A stretch of DNA of 64,000 bases from positions 1,550,001 to 1,614,000 of the forward strand of contig CM049986.1 of NCBI GenBank assembly GCA_016630955.3, in the 5' to 3' direction. This document shows, one piece after another, positions 22,011-32,766 of the stretch. The notes beneath the pieces were generated by a model. It searched no databases. It was not told the DNA's origin and worked only from the letters and a program-made list of their open reading frames with translations. Source of the stretch: Didymella arachidicola. Taxonomy: Eukaryota > Ascomycota > Dothideomycetes > Pleosporales > Didymellaceae. Each line of letters begins with the position of its first letter. The stretch's first letter is position 1. Position numbers and translations under genes: made by a program.

Positions 22011-23660
22011 TCAACTCCTCTTCCCCATTTCAACATCCCCCTGTCCCTCCTCATCCTCATCCCACTCACTCCCCTTGAGCCTCTTCCCAGCCCACAACCC
22101 AACCGCAGTCAGCGCACTCGCAGCCAAGAACCAGCCCTCAAACCACTTCTCCGTGAAACTCGGCTCCAGCGGCGCCCCCAAAGCGTCGCTAATCGCCGAC
22201 TTCATCTCGACCGGCAGATTGCTGCGGAGCAGCAGCGCCGAGCTGATGACGTACGTAGCCGCGATCTGGCTAATCAGCAGCGCAAAGTTGGCTTGTGCGT
22301 GGTGCAGTATGCCCGGCGCGGCGCGGCTGAAGAGGTAGAAAGTCTGCAGGACGGCGTTGAAGGAGAGCAGGAGGATGACGCCAGAGAGCAGGAACGAGAT
22401 GCTGCGGCTCCAGGCCAGGCGGTCGAGCGTGGGGTCCCAGTGCTTTGCCAGCAGCGCGAGGAAGTTGTTGATTGGGTCCGAGGAGGCGAAGGAAGGGGAT
22501 GAGGAGCTGAAGCGGCGTAGTGTTGTTAGGCTTGTGGTGGCTATGCGGTACGCGCAGTAGAGCGCGAAGATGAAGGAGAAGGCGTTCAGCAGCCGGCCCC
22601 ATGCGGTGTGCGAACGCAGCTGTGTCTGTCGCCGATTCTGCAGGATGGCTTGCGAGTTCTGGAGGGTGGCGCGCATTGTTTCCAGGCCTTTGATTTCGAG
22701 CTGCAGCATGTTGCGCTCTTGGAGATCTGGATTGCCGCGGAGGGTGCCTACGACGCGGCCCATGAGCCCTTCTTGGGGATGGTCGGTAAGTTTGCGCTCG
22801 ACAGCGCGGAGACGAGACTCTTTGGTGAGTAGCATGTCGTTCGTGGCTTGGATACCGGCTTGTTTGCGGGCAATATCCGAGTCAGACACCTGCGTGGATC
22901 AGCAACGTCCTGTTGAGGGTAGGGGCGATGTGCTTACAGGACGATGTTTGACACCAAAGGTCTGCCACAGCGATGAGACTGCAGCGAAGCCCGTCAATGA
23001 TGCCATCATGCTTATTCCAATAACACCAATTCTTTCCAAGCATCCTTCACTAAACGTGTGGTTGTGCACATACGATTTCTCGTGCAGATATGTGCCCAAT
23101 AGCCCGCTACCGAGGTACCAGAATGCCGCGAGCCATGCTGCCAGCCCGCAAGCCTCCAGTAACCATGCTGCCTTTCGCCGACCTCCTTGCGTGCCTCCAG
23201 TTTTCAATCCAGCGCCAGATACGACCGAGTGTATCTCAAGCGCCGGTGTTGCAACGACGAGGAGGAACAGTAGTGAAGGAAGAGTGAGTTTGAGTGCCAG
23301 GGTGCGGGTCGCGCGGTTTCCGGTCCTGGTGATCTCGCAGAAGATGAGCTCAGCAAGGACAGCCGAGAGGCCCATGTTGATTGAGAAGATGATCGCCGAC
23401 AGAGACCGTGCATTGAATCGCAGCTTCTTGAACAAGGAAGCCCGTTCGCGCGCTGTTGCTCCGGGTATTCGTGCATCGCTGTGGTGCGCTTTGCGGTCGG
23501 TGTGCCCGGAGAGAATGGGGAACAGCTTCTGGGAAACGCCGAGCGCTACCACCAGGAAGGTGAGGAGGAATGGAAGCGCAGAGATGATTGTCTTCATCGG
23601 CCCTCTCGTGACCATGTACTCCGGCACGCACTCATCGCAGTCATCTTTTAGCGAAAGCAT
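22011..23660 (-). CDS. GPHR: Golgi pH regulator / GPR89-type membrane protein
   Basis: Model complement(join(22011..22889, 22938..23660)), 533 aa; 48-bp intron GTAAGC...ACGCAG. The chain has about nine hydrophobic segments with a long central cytosolic coiled loop, the GPHR/GTG architecture. Conserved stretches include LFKKLRFNARSLSAIIFSIN, AELIFCEITRTGNRAT-like residues, SLWQTFGVKHRPVSDSDIAR at the exon join, and the C-terminal block SRSISFLLSGVILLLSFNAV. In animals GPHR is an anion channel/regulator acidifying the Golgi; plant GTG relatives were proposed as ABA-linked GPCR-like proteins. The upstream frame stays open with no further ATG, so an extra 5' exon is possible. Confidence 0.88.
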
Positions 23661-24425
23661 CGGTACGGATATCGTTGGTTGCGGAGAGACGTTGGTGTTG
23701 CGAGGTTGCCGTGTCTCTTCGTCGTCGTGTTCGAAAATGTGGCTTGTACGTCCATAGGACTCGATCGATGTCTCAGTCGTTGGGATGCATGAATGTGAAG
23801 GGCGTGCCTCGTATAGTGAAGCGGTTGTCGAGCGTTAAGAATAGAGTACCTCGAAAGCAGTCGCAGCCAGGAACGCGTGTTCTCCGAAACGGAGCTAGAA
23901 CCGCGTCATCTCGTTGATCAAGCGATCCACAGCGCTAGTGCGAGGATATCGATACGCAGCTCCCATAGCCTTGCTCTCGTCCGAACCTGAAAGCCGAAAA
24001 TAAGAGCGGTTCTTTACAACACTACACGCAGCGATTTCTTTACATTATTTGATGCCGAGTGTACCAATTAATTCAGGATTATTAGTATTGCCTTTCTCTG
24101 CCTTTATATGTATCATAAATTGAATCGTAAATTGTGATAAGGCGGTGACAATACGCGTCCACAGTCTTCTTATTTTCGGCTATTTTGTTCGGACGAGAGC
24201 CTTGGCAAGCATGTAAGCCATTTATTTATTTATTGAGTCCTACTCGGTTTCAGCCGCGTACCGTAAGCCATTGGACGGCATACTTTAATGCTTCACTGGC
24301 AAACATCACTACACAAAAACCACGAATGTCCTCATTAACATCTTAGTGAGCTCAAATGCTGCATGATGGTATACTCGCTACATCGTGAGGCCTTCCCTTT
24401 TTCGAGCATTATAATCACTCACACC
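23661..24425. other. AT-rich intergenic region holding an inverted-repeat element
   Basis: Apart from the element at 23968-24204 the stretch holds no gene. Positions 24225-24240 carry a (TTTA)n-like run. Confidence 0.5.
23968..24204. mobile_element. MITE-like element with ~34-bp terminal inverted repeats
   Basis: The left end CTCTCGTCCGAACCTGAAAG continues into CCGAAAATAAGAG (23974-24006). The right end TCTTATTTTCGGCTATTTTG continues into TTCGGACGAGAG (24168-24199). The reverse complement of one matches the other over ~33 bases with about five differences clustered in the middle. Both ends are bordered by the direct repeat GCCTTG (23968-23973 and 24199-24204), which looks like a 6-bp target-site duplication overlapping one base of the repeat. 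The interior (~160 bp) is AT-rich and non-coding. Size, TIRs and flanking duplication fit a non-autonomous DNA transposon (MITE). The superfamily is not clear. Confidence 0.65.
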
Positions 24426-26060
24426 TCAAACGCCCTCCATGATTTTTTGCGCTGCTGACCTATGATCTACTTTCGGCTTCGGCTCCGGTGGCTTGTAAGC
24501 AGCCTCGCGCTCGTTAGCAGCAGCTCTACTTGCTGCCAATTCAGCTGCAGAAGCAGACTGGAAAGGCTGGAATTTTATAGGCTGATACGGCTGTGTGCTT
24601 GCTTGCCCGCTATTTGCGTCGGTCGCTGTCCCACCCACGACCTCTTCGGAGCTGAGATTTCTTGTTTGTGTTGGGACTCCACCCTCGCCATCTTCATCGT
24701 CACTGCTCGAGTCGCTGCTGATGTCGGGGCTGTCGAGGTTTCGGAGCTCTGGGCTCTTTAGCAGCGATCCGGGACTTCGCAAATCCTTCTCGAAGTTTTC
24801 GTCCTCATCCTCTTCGGCATGGTGTACCTGGGCCAGTGGTGATGGTTCGGCAGGCTGTGTGATCTGCGCATTCTGGATCTGCAGAGACGCCTTGACCGCA
24901 GCAGCCTGTTCGTCGCTCGCAACGAAGCTGCCGCGTCGACTTGGAGCAGCGCTTGTGGTGACGTCGATGAGGCTCTCGCTCTTCGCCAGCATCTCTTGAT
25001 AGCCCAGTCTAGAAGGGTCATTCGCGCGTTTGCTGCGAGCCTTATCTCGCTTAGATGTAGGGCGCACAACGATGACAGGAACTGGCGAGTGCTGCAGGCA
25101 ATACTTCGACACACTACCCGGAAGCAATCCCTGAAAACCGCCTAGACTCTTACCCCTAGTACCGACGACTAGTATTGCAGGTTCGTACAGATTGATCTGG
25201 AAAACGTCAGCGCAGAATCAACAGTAAACACGGATGAAGTGTACCATGTCGTCGATGACCTTGTTCACCTTGCCGACGGAGAACTCCAGAATCAGGTTAA
25301 TGGCCTTGTTCTCATGGTTCCGGCTTTGTATGTCCTGCATTGTTGCATCCGCTTCCCTCTTGTATCTTCCGGTCTCCACACTACGGTCACCTGCTATTGT
25401 GTCTTCCTTCTCCACGACACGGAGGCATACTATCTCATCGCCGTCGTCCACAAGCTCGTTGATGAGCCATTGCAGCGCATATGTCGAGTATTCATTCTCG
25501 TCGAAACCGCACAGGAATGTTCTGGACCGCTTCGTGTACTCGTAATCCTTGTGCTTCGCTATCAGGGTAAATGAACTCTCTTCTATGAAATCCGCTGGTT
25601 TGTCGAAGGTATCGAATGAGACACGGGGCTGGAAGTTTCTGCAAAATGAAGTCAGCGCTGTCTTTGCTTGACCTAGTACATGACAAGAAAACTGGCGAGT
25701 TCAAGGCTTCGTATAGCCTCTGAGAGTAGTAGAGGCGGTGTGGAAGGCGATCAACTGCAGCATAGCAACCACAAGACAAAGGCGCCTATCGTGGCAGTGT
25801 ACGAGGGCAGTCATATATAGCTGAATGTCTGGCATAACTTACGGAGGAGGTGGCGGTGATGACAGGCGCCGTCTCTGCTTCGGTTTTGGATTCCCTCTTG
25901 GTAACGACGAGTTCCTGTGCGCAAGGAACTGGATAGACGACCGGCGCGGCTCTTCTTGAGAGAGCGAGCCCGTACGAGTAGGTAGTAGCAGCGGGCTTAC
26001 ACCCTGGCGCGGGACTGGCGATGCATTGCGCGAAGAACGGTCCCTTGGAGATGCGCTCAT
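24426..26060 (-). CDS. Universal stress protein (UspA)-domain protein with long tails
   Basis: Model complement(join(24426..25196, 25245..25638, 25843..26060)), 460 aa; introns of 48 and 204 bp. The N-terminus is Ser/Pro/Arg-rich (MSASPRDRSSRNASPVPRQ). The USP alpha/beta domain starts at RSRTFLCGFDENEYSTYALQ and includes WLINELVDDGDEIVCLRVVE. Its nucleotide-loop end is ILVVGTRGKSLGGFQGLLPG, then SVSKYCLQHSPVPVIVVRP, the G-x2-G-x9-G-S/T ATP-binding pattern. The C-terminal ~220 residues are acidic, Ser-rich and disordered. USP domains bind ATP and sense stress; fungal fusions of this sort are largely uncharacterised. The 204-bp intron is unusually long for this window. Confidence 0.88.
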
Positions 26061-26559
26061 GCTTGCAAGGAGGACCCGTGTGGTATGCCTGGTGCTGGAC
26101 CGAATATGAGTGAGAACTCAGGACTGAGGGCAAGGCTTTTGCTAGCAGCGCGGGCGTTTACGGATACCGGGAGCTCTTGCGACTGCGATCGTGGGTTCAG
26201 CGCTTGGCGTGGCGGGGAAAGCAAGAGGAGGCGCAGATGGGCATACGATGGGCACGCGAGCGCAGCAATATCCCAGGTAGAAATGAGTGCAAATGATGTT
26301 GAGAAAGTGAGTGTCATGCGCCCGTGAGGCAGTGCCTGATCCGGTGGGCGCACTGCTTGGCTCGTCGCAGTCGCGCCTTGGTGATGACGCCGAACGCTGA
26401 GACCCTGACCCGCGGGGTCCAGTGGGTCAGTGTTAGCTTCACGTGAATATCCAGAATGCCATGTCGCGGGAAGCCATGAATTGATACAGTTGAGGCTGCT
26501 GCAATGCAAATGTCTACATGTTTATAGCAAAGTCGTGATCGTCAAGCGGTCAAATCCAT
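26061..26559. other. Intergenic: USP upstream region and zuotin 3' flank
   Basis: No gene. A short imperfect inverted repeat CTGACCC...GGGTCAG spans 26405-26430 in the USP upstream region. Confidence 0.4.
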
Positions 26560-27931
26560 CTAAGCCAGAGACTTCGATCCGAGGCCCAGGCGCTCATCCT
26601 CAGCCTTGAAAATCTCCTTGATCTTGCCAGCATCCTTCTCGTTGTTGAGCTTGCCAGCGAGAGTGGCCAGCTCGGTGTTATCAATCTTAGCAATGATAGC
26701 GTCAACGTCGTTGAGCGCGGCATCGACCTGGGAAGCAGGGGCATCGCCGGCACCGTGGAAGTAGTTGGCATCCTTGACGGCACCACGAACGACACGCTTG
26801 TTCTTCTTCGCAGCGTTCTTGGCGGCCTCCTTAGCCTTCTTGCTGTCGGCCTTCTGAGCCTTCTCGGCCTCCTCAGCCTCCTTAGCAAGCCTGGCCTCCT
26901 CTTCCTTGGCCTTAGCAGCCTCCTCAGCGAGACGCTTCTGCTCAGCCTCCTTGGCAAAGCGGCGCTTGTTCTTCTCGGCGTGCTCAGCCTGGCGGAAGAG
27001 CTTGATTCGCTCGTCGAGCGCGAGAGCGTCATCGACCAGGTGCCTGAGACGGGTAGTGTCCTCGGTCTTTCTCTTCTTGCGGGCAGCGTTGTTCTTGCGC
27101 TCGGTGTGGCGCTTCTGGTCACGGCTCTCACCGTCGTCAGGGACGTCCTCGTCGAGGTACTCGAAAGACCTCCAGCTGTCGAAGTTGTACCAGAAGTTGT
27201 AGAAGGCCTCGACCTCCTCCTTGGTGCTCTTCGCGTTTCCGAGCTTGGGCACGGGCTGCTTGGTGGAGAAGCGGCCCTCGGCCTCGAAGACTTTGCCCCA
27301 GAGCTTGTAGAAGTTGCCCTTCTGGGTGTCCTTCTTGGACGGCGGGTCGACCTCGGCAGCCTCGTCGACGGAATCGAACTGCCTCCTGCGGACGGGGTCG
27401 GACAGGACCTCGTGGGCCTTCTGGATGCACTTGAAGAACTGGTCGTCCTCGGTGCCGCCAGCGGCAGCCCTCTTGTCGGGGTGGTGCTTGAGGACCTTCC
27501 TGCGGTGGGCGCGCTTGATCTGCTCGGGGGTGGCCTTGTAGCGGTAGCGGGTTATGCCGAGGATGGCGTAGTGGTCCTGCGACTTCCAGTCCTTGGCCTC
27601 GCGCAGCAGCATCTGGGGGTCCTCGGGCTCGTCGATGTCATCGGGGTCCTCCTCCTCGACGCTCTTGACGTTGGCCTGGGCTTGGATGCGCTCATCCTCG
27701 GAGAAGGTGCGCTTGTGGCGGACCTAGTGGAGCCGTTAGTAAGCGTGAACGTGTGCTGCGTGTCTCTGGAGAGCGTACACGACGGGCGTAGGCCAGGAAG
27801 TGAGGGCCGACGGGCTCGATCTTGCGGTCGTTGGTCTTGCTGAGGGAGCCGACGGACTTGAAGTCCTTCTCGCCAGCCCAGCCCTCGGGCAGGACGGGCA
27901 GGGGCAGGTTGATCTCGACGTTGGCGCTCAT
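26560..27931 (-). CDS. ZUO1: Zuotin, J-protein of the ribosome-associated complex
   Basis: Model complement(join(26560..27723, 27779..27931)), 438 aa; 55-bp intron GTACGC...CACTAG. Zuotin pairs with Ssz1 on the ribosome and stimulates the Hsp70 Ssb at the exit tunnel. Visible: the N-terminal region, J-domain from DHYAILGITRYRYKATPEQI with HPD in VLKHHPDKRAAAG near residue 132, the zuotin homology block FYKLWGKVFEAEGRFSTKQP, then EAFYNFWYNFDSWRSFEYLD. A Lys/Glu/Ala-rich charged helix (ribosome/rRNA binding) and a four-helix-like C-terminus NDVDAIIAKIDNTELATLAG follow. The strong G/C third-position bias creates a 362-codon antisense ORF that is not a gene. Confidence 0.95.
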
Positions 27932-28175
27932 CGTTGCGGTGCTGTCGGGGCTGTTGGCGGGGATGGAAATTTCGAAGGAACTCGTTCACTAGCGCCATCT
28001 GACGGATCGCTTGACCCTTGATCCTTGCACGACGTCGCCTTGCCGAAACTCCGGGGGCTTCGACCATCTTTCGCAACGTGGATGCGCAGTCGTGCAACGC
28101 CGCTACATTCGAGTTATGGAAGTTTGTTAACGTGTCTCTTTCTTATCTCTTCCAGGCGCATAGCACACCGCCACT
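27932..28175. promoter_or_regulatory. Short divergent promoter between zuotin and IMH1
   Basis: 244 bp between the two ATGs must carry both promoters and leaders. No named site is evident. Confidence 0.5.
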
Positions 28176-31100
28176 ATGTTCCAAGGCTTCCAGGTAAACT
28201 CGCCGTCAACATGCCTCTATTCGCAAGCTTACCAGGACCATGCAGCGCATCCGTGGTGCCATTGACGCACGCATAGCAGAGGAACAAGCAAAGCAGCGCG
28301 CCACACCGTCTGTCCCGCCACGGGGTGGCGCTGCACGACAACGATCGAGTTCGCGAAACCTCTCACCCTCGAAGAGGCCGACCAAGGGCAAGGATGGGGA
28401 CAGCAAGGCTGCGCCGCCAACAGGGCGAGGGCCTGATCCCTCCGAGTTTGACCCCGAGTTCGTCGTGGGAGAGGGAGAGGAACCGCCGAGTCGCACAGGC
28501 ACTCCAAAGCCAAAAGAGAAGGCAGCCGCTGGCGAGCCAACGACAACAGCTGAAGAGGGCAGCGACAAGAAGGACAGCGAAAAGCCCGCCAACACCGACG
28601 AGAAAGCAGACAAGACGCCAGAGATCCCGCCCGAAGTACAGACGCGCCTGCGCAGACTAGACAAACTCGAGCCCAAGTATGCAACTCTGCTGTCGTCCTA
28701 CCGCATTGCGCATGCTCGCGTCGGCGCCATCGAGACCTTCGAAGCATCCCTCCGCGAATACACGCCCCTCGCCTCGATCAATGATGTCTCGGCTTTTGTC
28801 GAATATCTCGGTCAACTGAATGTCAAGAGCGACATGCTGATGGAGGAACTCAAGCGGGTATCAAAAGAGCGAGACGGCCTGAACAAGAAGCTCGAAGACG
28901 CCGAGAAGCGCGCAAACGATGCAGCTGAAGAAGTGCAAGCCCTCAAATCTCAGGCCGCAGAGAAGGCTGAAGCTACCAAGGACGACTCAACAGAGCAGAG
29001 CGAGTCCACTGCACCGTCGACTGCGTCAAAGGCATCCGAGCAGACTACAACTGATGCGACCGAGGAATTCTTCTCGTACGATAGTGAGCTTCCGCGACTG
29101 CAGGAGCAGCTGCAGGAGAGCGAAGGCAAGGTCGCGAAACTCGAGGAAGAGAATACGTCCTTGAAAAGCGAACTCTCTTCAGCCCAGGACTCCGCCAAGT
29201 CCTTCATGGAGAACCTCGAAACCACAACCAACGACCTGAACAACTTCAGAGAGACCTCGCAGCGTTTCCAAAAAGAGGCAGACGAGCGGGAGAAGAAACT
29301 TGACAGCGCCATCGAAGATCTGAAATCCAAGCTGGCGACGGCCGAACAGGATCTGTCGAAACATCGGGAGGGCCAGACTGAGAACGAAAAGACAATCGAC
29401 GAGCTACGAGCAAAACTGGAAGCGACATCGAATGAGCTTGAAGAGCTACACGAGTCCCGTGGCGAAGATCTGGTCAACAACGAGGAGGCGGAGACATTGC
29501 GCACACAAGTGAAGAAGCTGGAGACTGATCTGGAGAACATGAGGTCGACGCATGCCAAGGGCGAGAAGCGTGGCGAGACCCTCAATGGTCTGCTGACAAA
29601 CGTTCGCGAAAAGCTGAAGGAGACCGAAACCAAGCGAGATGAAGCTCTGGCCGAACTCGAGCAGGTTAAGAAGGACCTACAGTCAAAGACGGCAGCACAG
29701 AAAGAAGAGAATGTCAAGGTTGAGCCAACGCCACAACCTGCAGCTACACCTACCTCTGCTCCGGCAGCAGCTAAGGCCCTAGAGTCTGCATCGTCAAAGA
29801 AGAGGAACAAGAAAAAGAAGAAGGGCGGAAAAGGTGCAGACACGCTCAGCGTCGCGGCTGCGGAGGCAACGCCAAGCGAAGATGGCAGTGTCAGTGTGCA
29901 GCCTAGTGCACGCGAGCCTGAATTCTCACCAGCTCAGTGGGAGGAAGCACAGCAGTCGGTTGCACAGCTCAAGTCTGATCTTGAGGCTAAGATCGCAGTC
30001 ATCGAGCGATTAGAGAGCGAACTCACCGAGAAGATCAACTCATTTGAGAACCTCAAGAAGAAACTCAAGGACCAAGACGACATGCAGGAAGAGATTGAGA
30101 CACTGCGACAAGACCTGCTCGACTTTGGCTTGGAGCACACTGAAGCTAAAGACAAGGTCAAGGGGCTACAGGCAGAGAAGATCGCATTGCAAGACAACCT
30201 GGCGAAGCTTGAAAAAGAGATTGCTGATTTGAAGACTGGTCAAGCCGCCCGGGAAAGCTCCGAGGAGGACCGCAAGGCTCTCGCAGCGGAGTTCGAAAAG
30301 CTCAAGGCCAAGTCGGATTCGCTGCAGACCGACCTGTCTGTCGCGGAGCAGCTCGCTGCGACTCGTTTCAAGGATCTCACAGACATGCGGGAGATCTTGC
30401 AGAAGGCGCAGCCTGAGTTGACGTCCCTGCGCAAGGAGGTCGCTGAACTGCGGTCCACAAAAGACGAGCTGGCAACCAGCACGAAAGAAGTCCGGCGTCT
30501 AGAAGGTCGCGAGAAAGACCTGAAGTCGGAGATTGCGACGTACCGTGCACAACTGTCAGATAAGGAAGGCGATATCAAATCTCTGAACGAGAAGATCAGG
30601 CAGGAAACAAAGCAAAGGCTGGCTCTCGAAGAGACAAACAGCAAGATCCAGCGAGATCTGCAGAACTCTGAGAGCGAGCGACGAGAGGTCACGGACAACC
30701 GCGCTAAGTTGTCCAGTGACCTATCGAAGGCGCAAGACGATCTCAAGAAGTCACGTAACACCGTCCACGATTTAGAGGAAGAGGTCGCAAAGCTCAAACG
30801 GGAGACTGGCAGCTTGCGAGACGAGATTCAGCTCAAGACTGCGCAGTATACTAGCGCTCAAGACCTTATGAACAGCATGCAAGACCAGGCTCAGGAGATC
30901 AGCACGCAGATGAAGGAGATCAGAGCACGCAGTGAGAGCCTCGAGGAGGAGCTAGCTGATGCGCACCGTCTCCTGAGCGAGCGTGGACGCGAAGCAGAGA
31001 CCATGAGACGGCTCCTGGCTGACGCTCAAGGAAGAGCTGATGCTCGGGTGCGCGAGATGCAGGAACGCCTTGACCTCGCCGTCGAAGAACGAGAGCGCGC

Positions 31101-31834
31101 CGAGGAGCAAGCAAGCACGTTCAGCCGTCGTCGCGCAAGAGAGCTGGAAGAGCTGAAGCAAAAGGTGCGCGATGCTGAGCGTGCTGTTACACGTGCACAA
31201 GAAGACAAGGAAGACATCATCGCCGCAGAGAAGGAGCTGCGCAGGCAAAAAGAAGAGCTCGAGAAGCGTGCTGCACAGGCGACAGAGGAAGCTTCGGAGG
31301 TCAGATCTGCTTTAGGCCAGCTTCGCGACACGCTCGACGAGACAGAGAAGCAGGCCCGCGACCTGGAGCGCGAGAAGACGGAGCTCCGGCGCGCGTTCGA
31401 CGAGACACAGAGTCGGCTCGAGAAGCTGCAGAAATCGAGCAAGGTACGTGCATGCATGTATCGTCAAGGTATAGCGACTGACAAGCTACAGAGCATGTCT
31501 GACGAGCTTCGAACGCTGAAGACCAAGGGTGTCGACTCCAACCCCCACTCGTCGCGAGCCTCGATCGAGTCCTCACGGTCACGCATCACTTCTCCCGTGC
31601 CCAAAGCCAGCGGGTCGCCGGGTGACATCGACTACGTCTACCTCAAGAACGTACTGCTGCAGTTCCTCGAGCAGCGCGACAAGAAGTACCAACAGCAGCT
31701 CATCCCCGTTCTAGGCATGCTCCTGCATTTCGACAAGTACGTCCCCCTCCCCCCTTCGCCAGCCCCTGGGCTCCAGCTAACGAGATGGCAGGAAAGATGA
31801 GCAGAAGTGGATGGCGGCTGTTTCAGCGCGGTAG
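28176..31834 (+). CDS. IMH1: Golgin Imh1-like coiled-coil protein with GRIP domain
   Basis: Model join(28176..28193, 28246..31443, 31492..31736, 31792..31834), 1167 aa. The 18-bp first exon MFQGFQ joins RIRGAIDARIAEEQAKQ through a 52-bp intron; this replaces the naive start at 28240. A charged Pro/Ser-rich region (to ~130) is followed by ~950 residues of heptad coiled coil, with a Lys-rich linker KKRNKKKKKGGKG near residue 520. The C-terminal GRIP domain (~1118-1165) reads DIDYVYLKNVLLQFLEQRDK, then QLIPVLGMLLHFDKKDEQKW. GRIP domains bind Arl1-GTP on the trans-Golgi, where Imh1 tethers vesicles. Intron 31444-31491 is 48 bp and stop-free, so retention would insert 16 residues. Confidence 0.95.
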
Positions 31835-32766
31835 GTGGGTGGTTGGGGGTACTTTTGCATTCTCAGGCGTTGGCTGGTCCGGACTTGTTACATCGATGAT
31901 TACTGTGGAGGGAGGATCGCTGGGCACAGGCGTCGAGGGGGCTTTGTATTGCCGGGTGGACGGCGGGCTGCATCTGTAGGTTTGGACAGCTGCGATGCAT
32001 TTAGATGTGTACCAATGCTCTGGACTTGTACGACGCAATGCATCTAGACGTGTTCGGCAATGCACGTAGATGTGTACGGTAATGTCACGACAAATGTACA
32101 GCCGCAAGGCATTGCGTGCTATTGGGCAGTCAGGCATCAAGTTTGACCTTGCATAGCCTGAAGCAGAGGCGAATTACCACAACCAGCATTTTGGGCTCGA
32201 AACAGGAACCGCGGGACTGCTTTGGCCGTTGGGTGCTCCCGGAGCCACGGCGGCACAGACGTAGGCTATTTCGAGTGGCCGGCCACTGGTGATGCTTTCG
32301 GGAGCGATGAGCGATGACATCAGGGCTGCAAGTTTGGCTGGCGTGCCTCCCCAAGGCGTCGCTGCACACCAGCCGGCTCGCCGCAGCGCTCTTCACCCAC
32401 TATCCATCACTGTGCTGTGCCCGCGTATTGTGCCCAGCGAGTGCAGCGTTTCCCTGCCCTCACCACCCCCGCCACCACACAGCTGCAGCCCCAGCCCCCC
32501 CCCCACCAATCAGGGCGCAGTGCCAGGATAGGCCCGAGAGACGAGCGCTAAGGCGAAGTCGCAGCAATTGAAGAAATCGCAGACGGCGCGCCAGCAGGCA
32601 CAGGCAAAGCAGGCCTATCGCGACGCTCAGCTCGCAGTACCCGACTCGGACAGGACTCTCGCCCGCCCGCCGATGAGGTGTTTTGGGGTGCACGACTCGG
32701 CCTGAACGCACCCATCTCCCCACCCCTCCTCGAACCGTGGGCCAGCGCGTGGCGGGGAAGCCCAAG
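31835..32766. other. Intergenic between IMH1 and SRPK
   Basis: Contains three degenerate tandem-like repeats (own entry). A stop-free stretch near 32528-32696, rich in Gln/Ala/Lys codons, lacks a start and probably reflects composition. Confidence 0.4.
31996..32084. repeat. Three degenerate ~24-bp repeats
   Basis: Copies at 31996-32017 (TGCATTTAGATGTGTACCAA...), 32039-32062 (TGCATCTAGACGTGTTCGGC...) and 32061-32084 (TGCACGTAGATGTGTACGGT...) share TGCAN-TAGA-YGTGT and end AATG. The second and third abut. No function suggested. Confidence 0.6.

Noticed and set aside
22570..23757. 395-codon plus-strand ORF
   Set aside because: Overlaps both GPHR exons in antisense and has no protein-like segments.
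26755..27843. 362-codon plus-strand ORF, Leu/Val/Gly-rich
   Set aside because: It lies exactly antisense to zuotin and mirrors its codon bias; low-complexity translation with no motif.
28950..29843. 297-codon minus-strand Ser/Phe-rich ORF
   Set aside because: Complement of the IMH1 coiled coil.
32528..32700. Stop-free Gln/Ala/Lys-rich stretch upstream of SRPK
   Set aside because: No start codon or splice signal connecting it to SRPK; explained by base composition.
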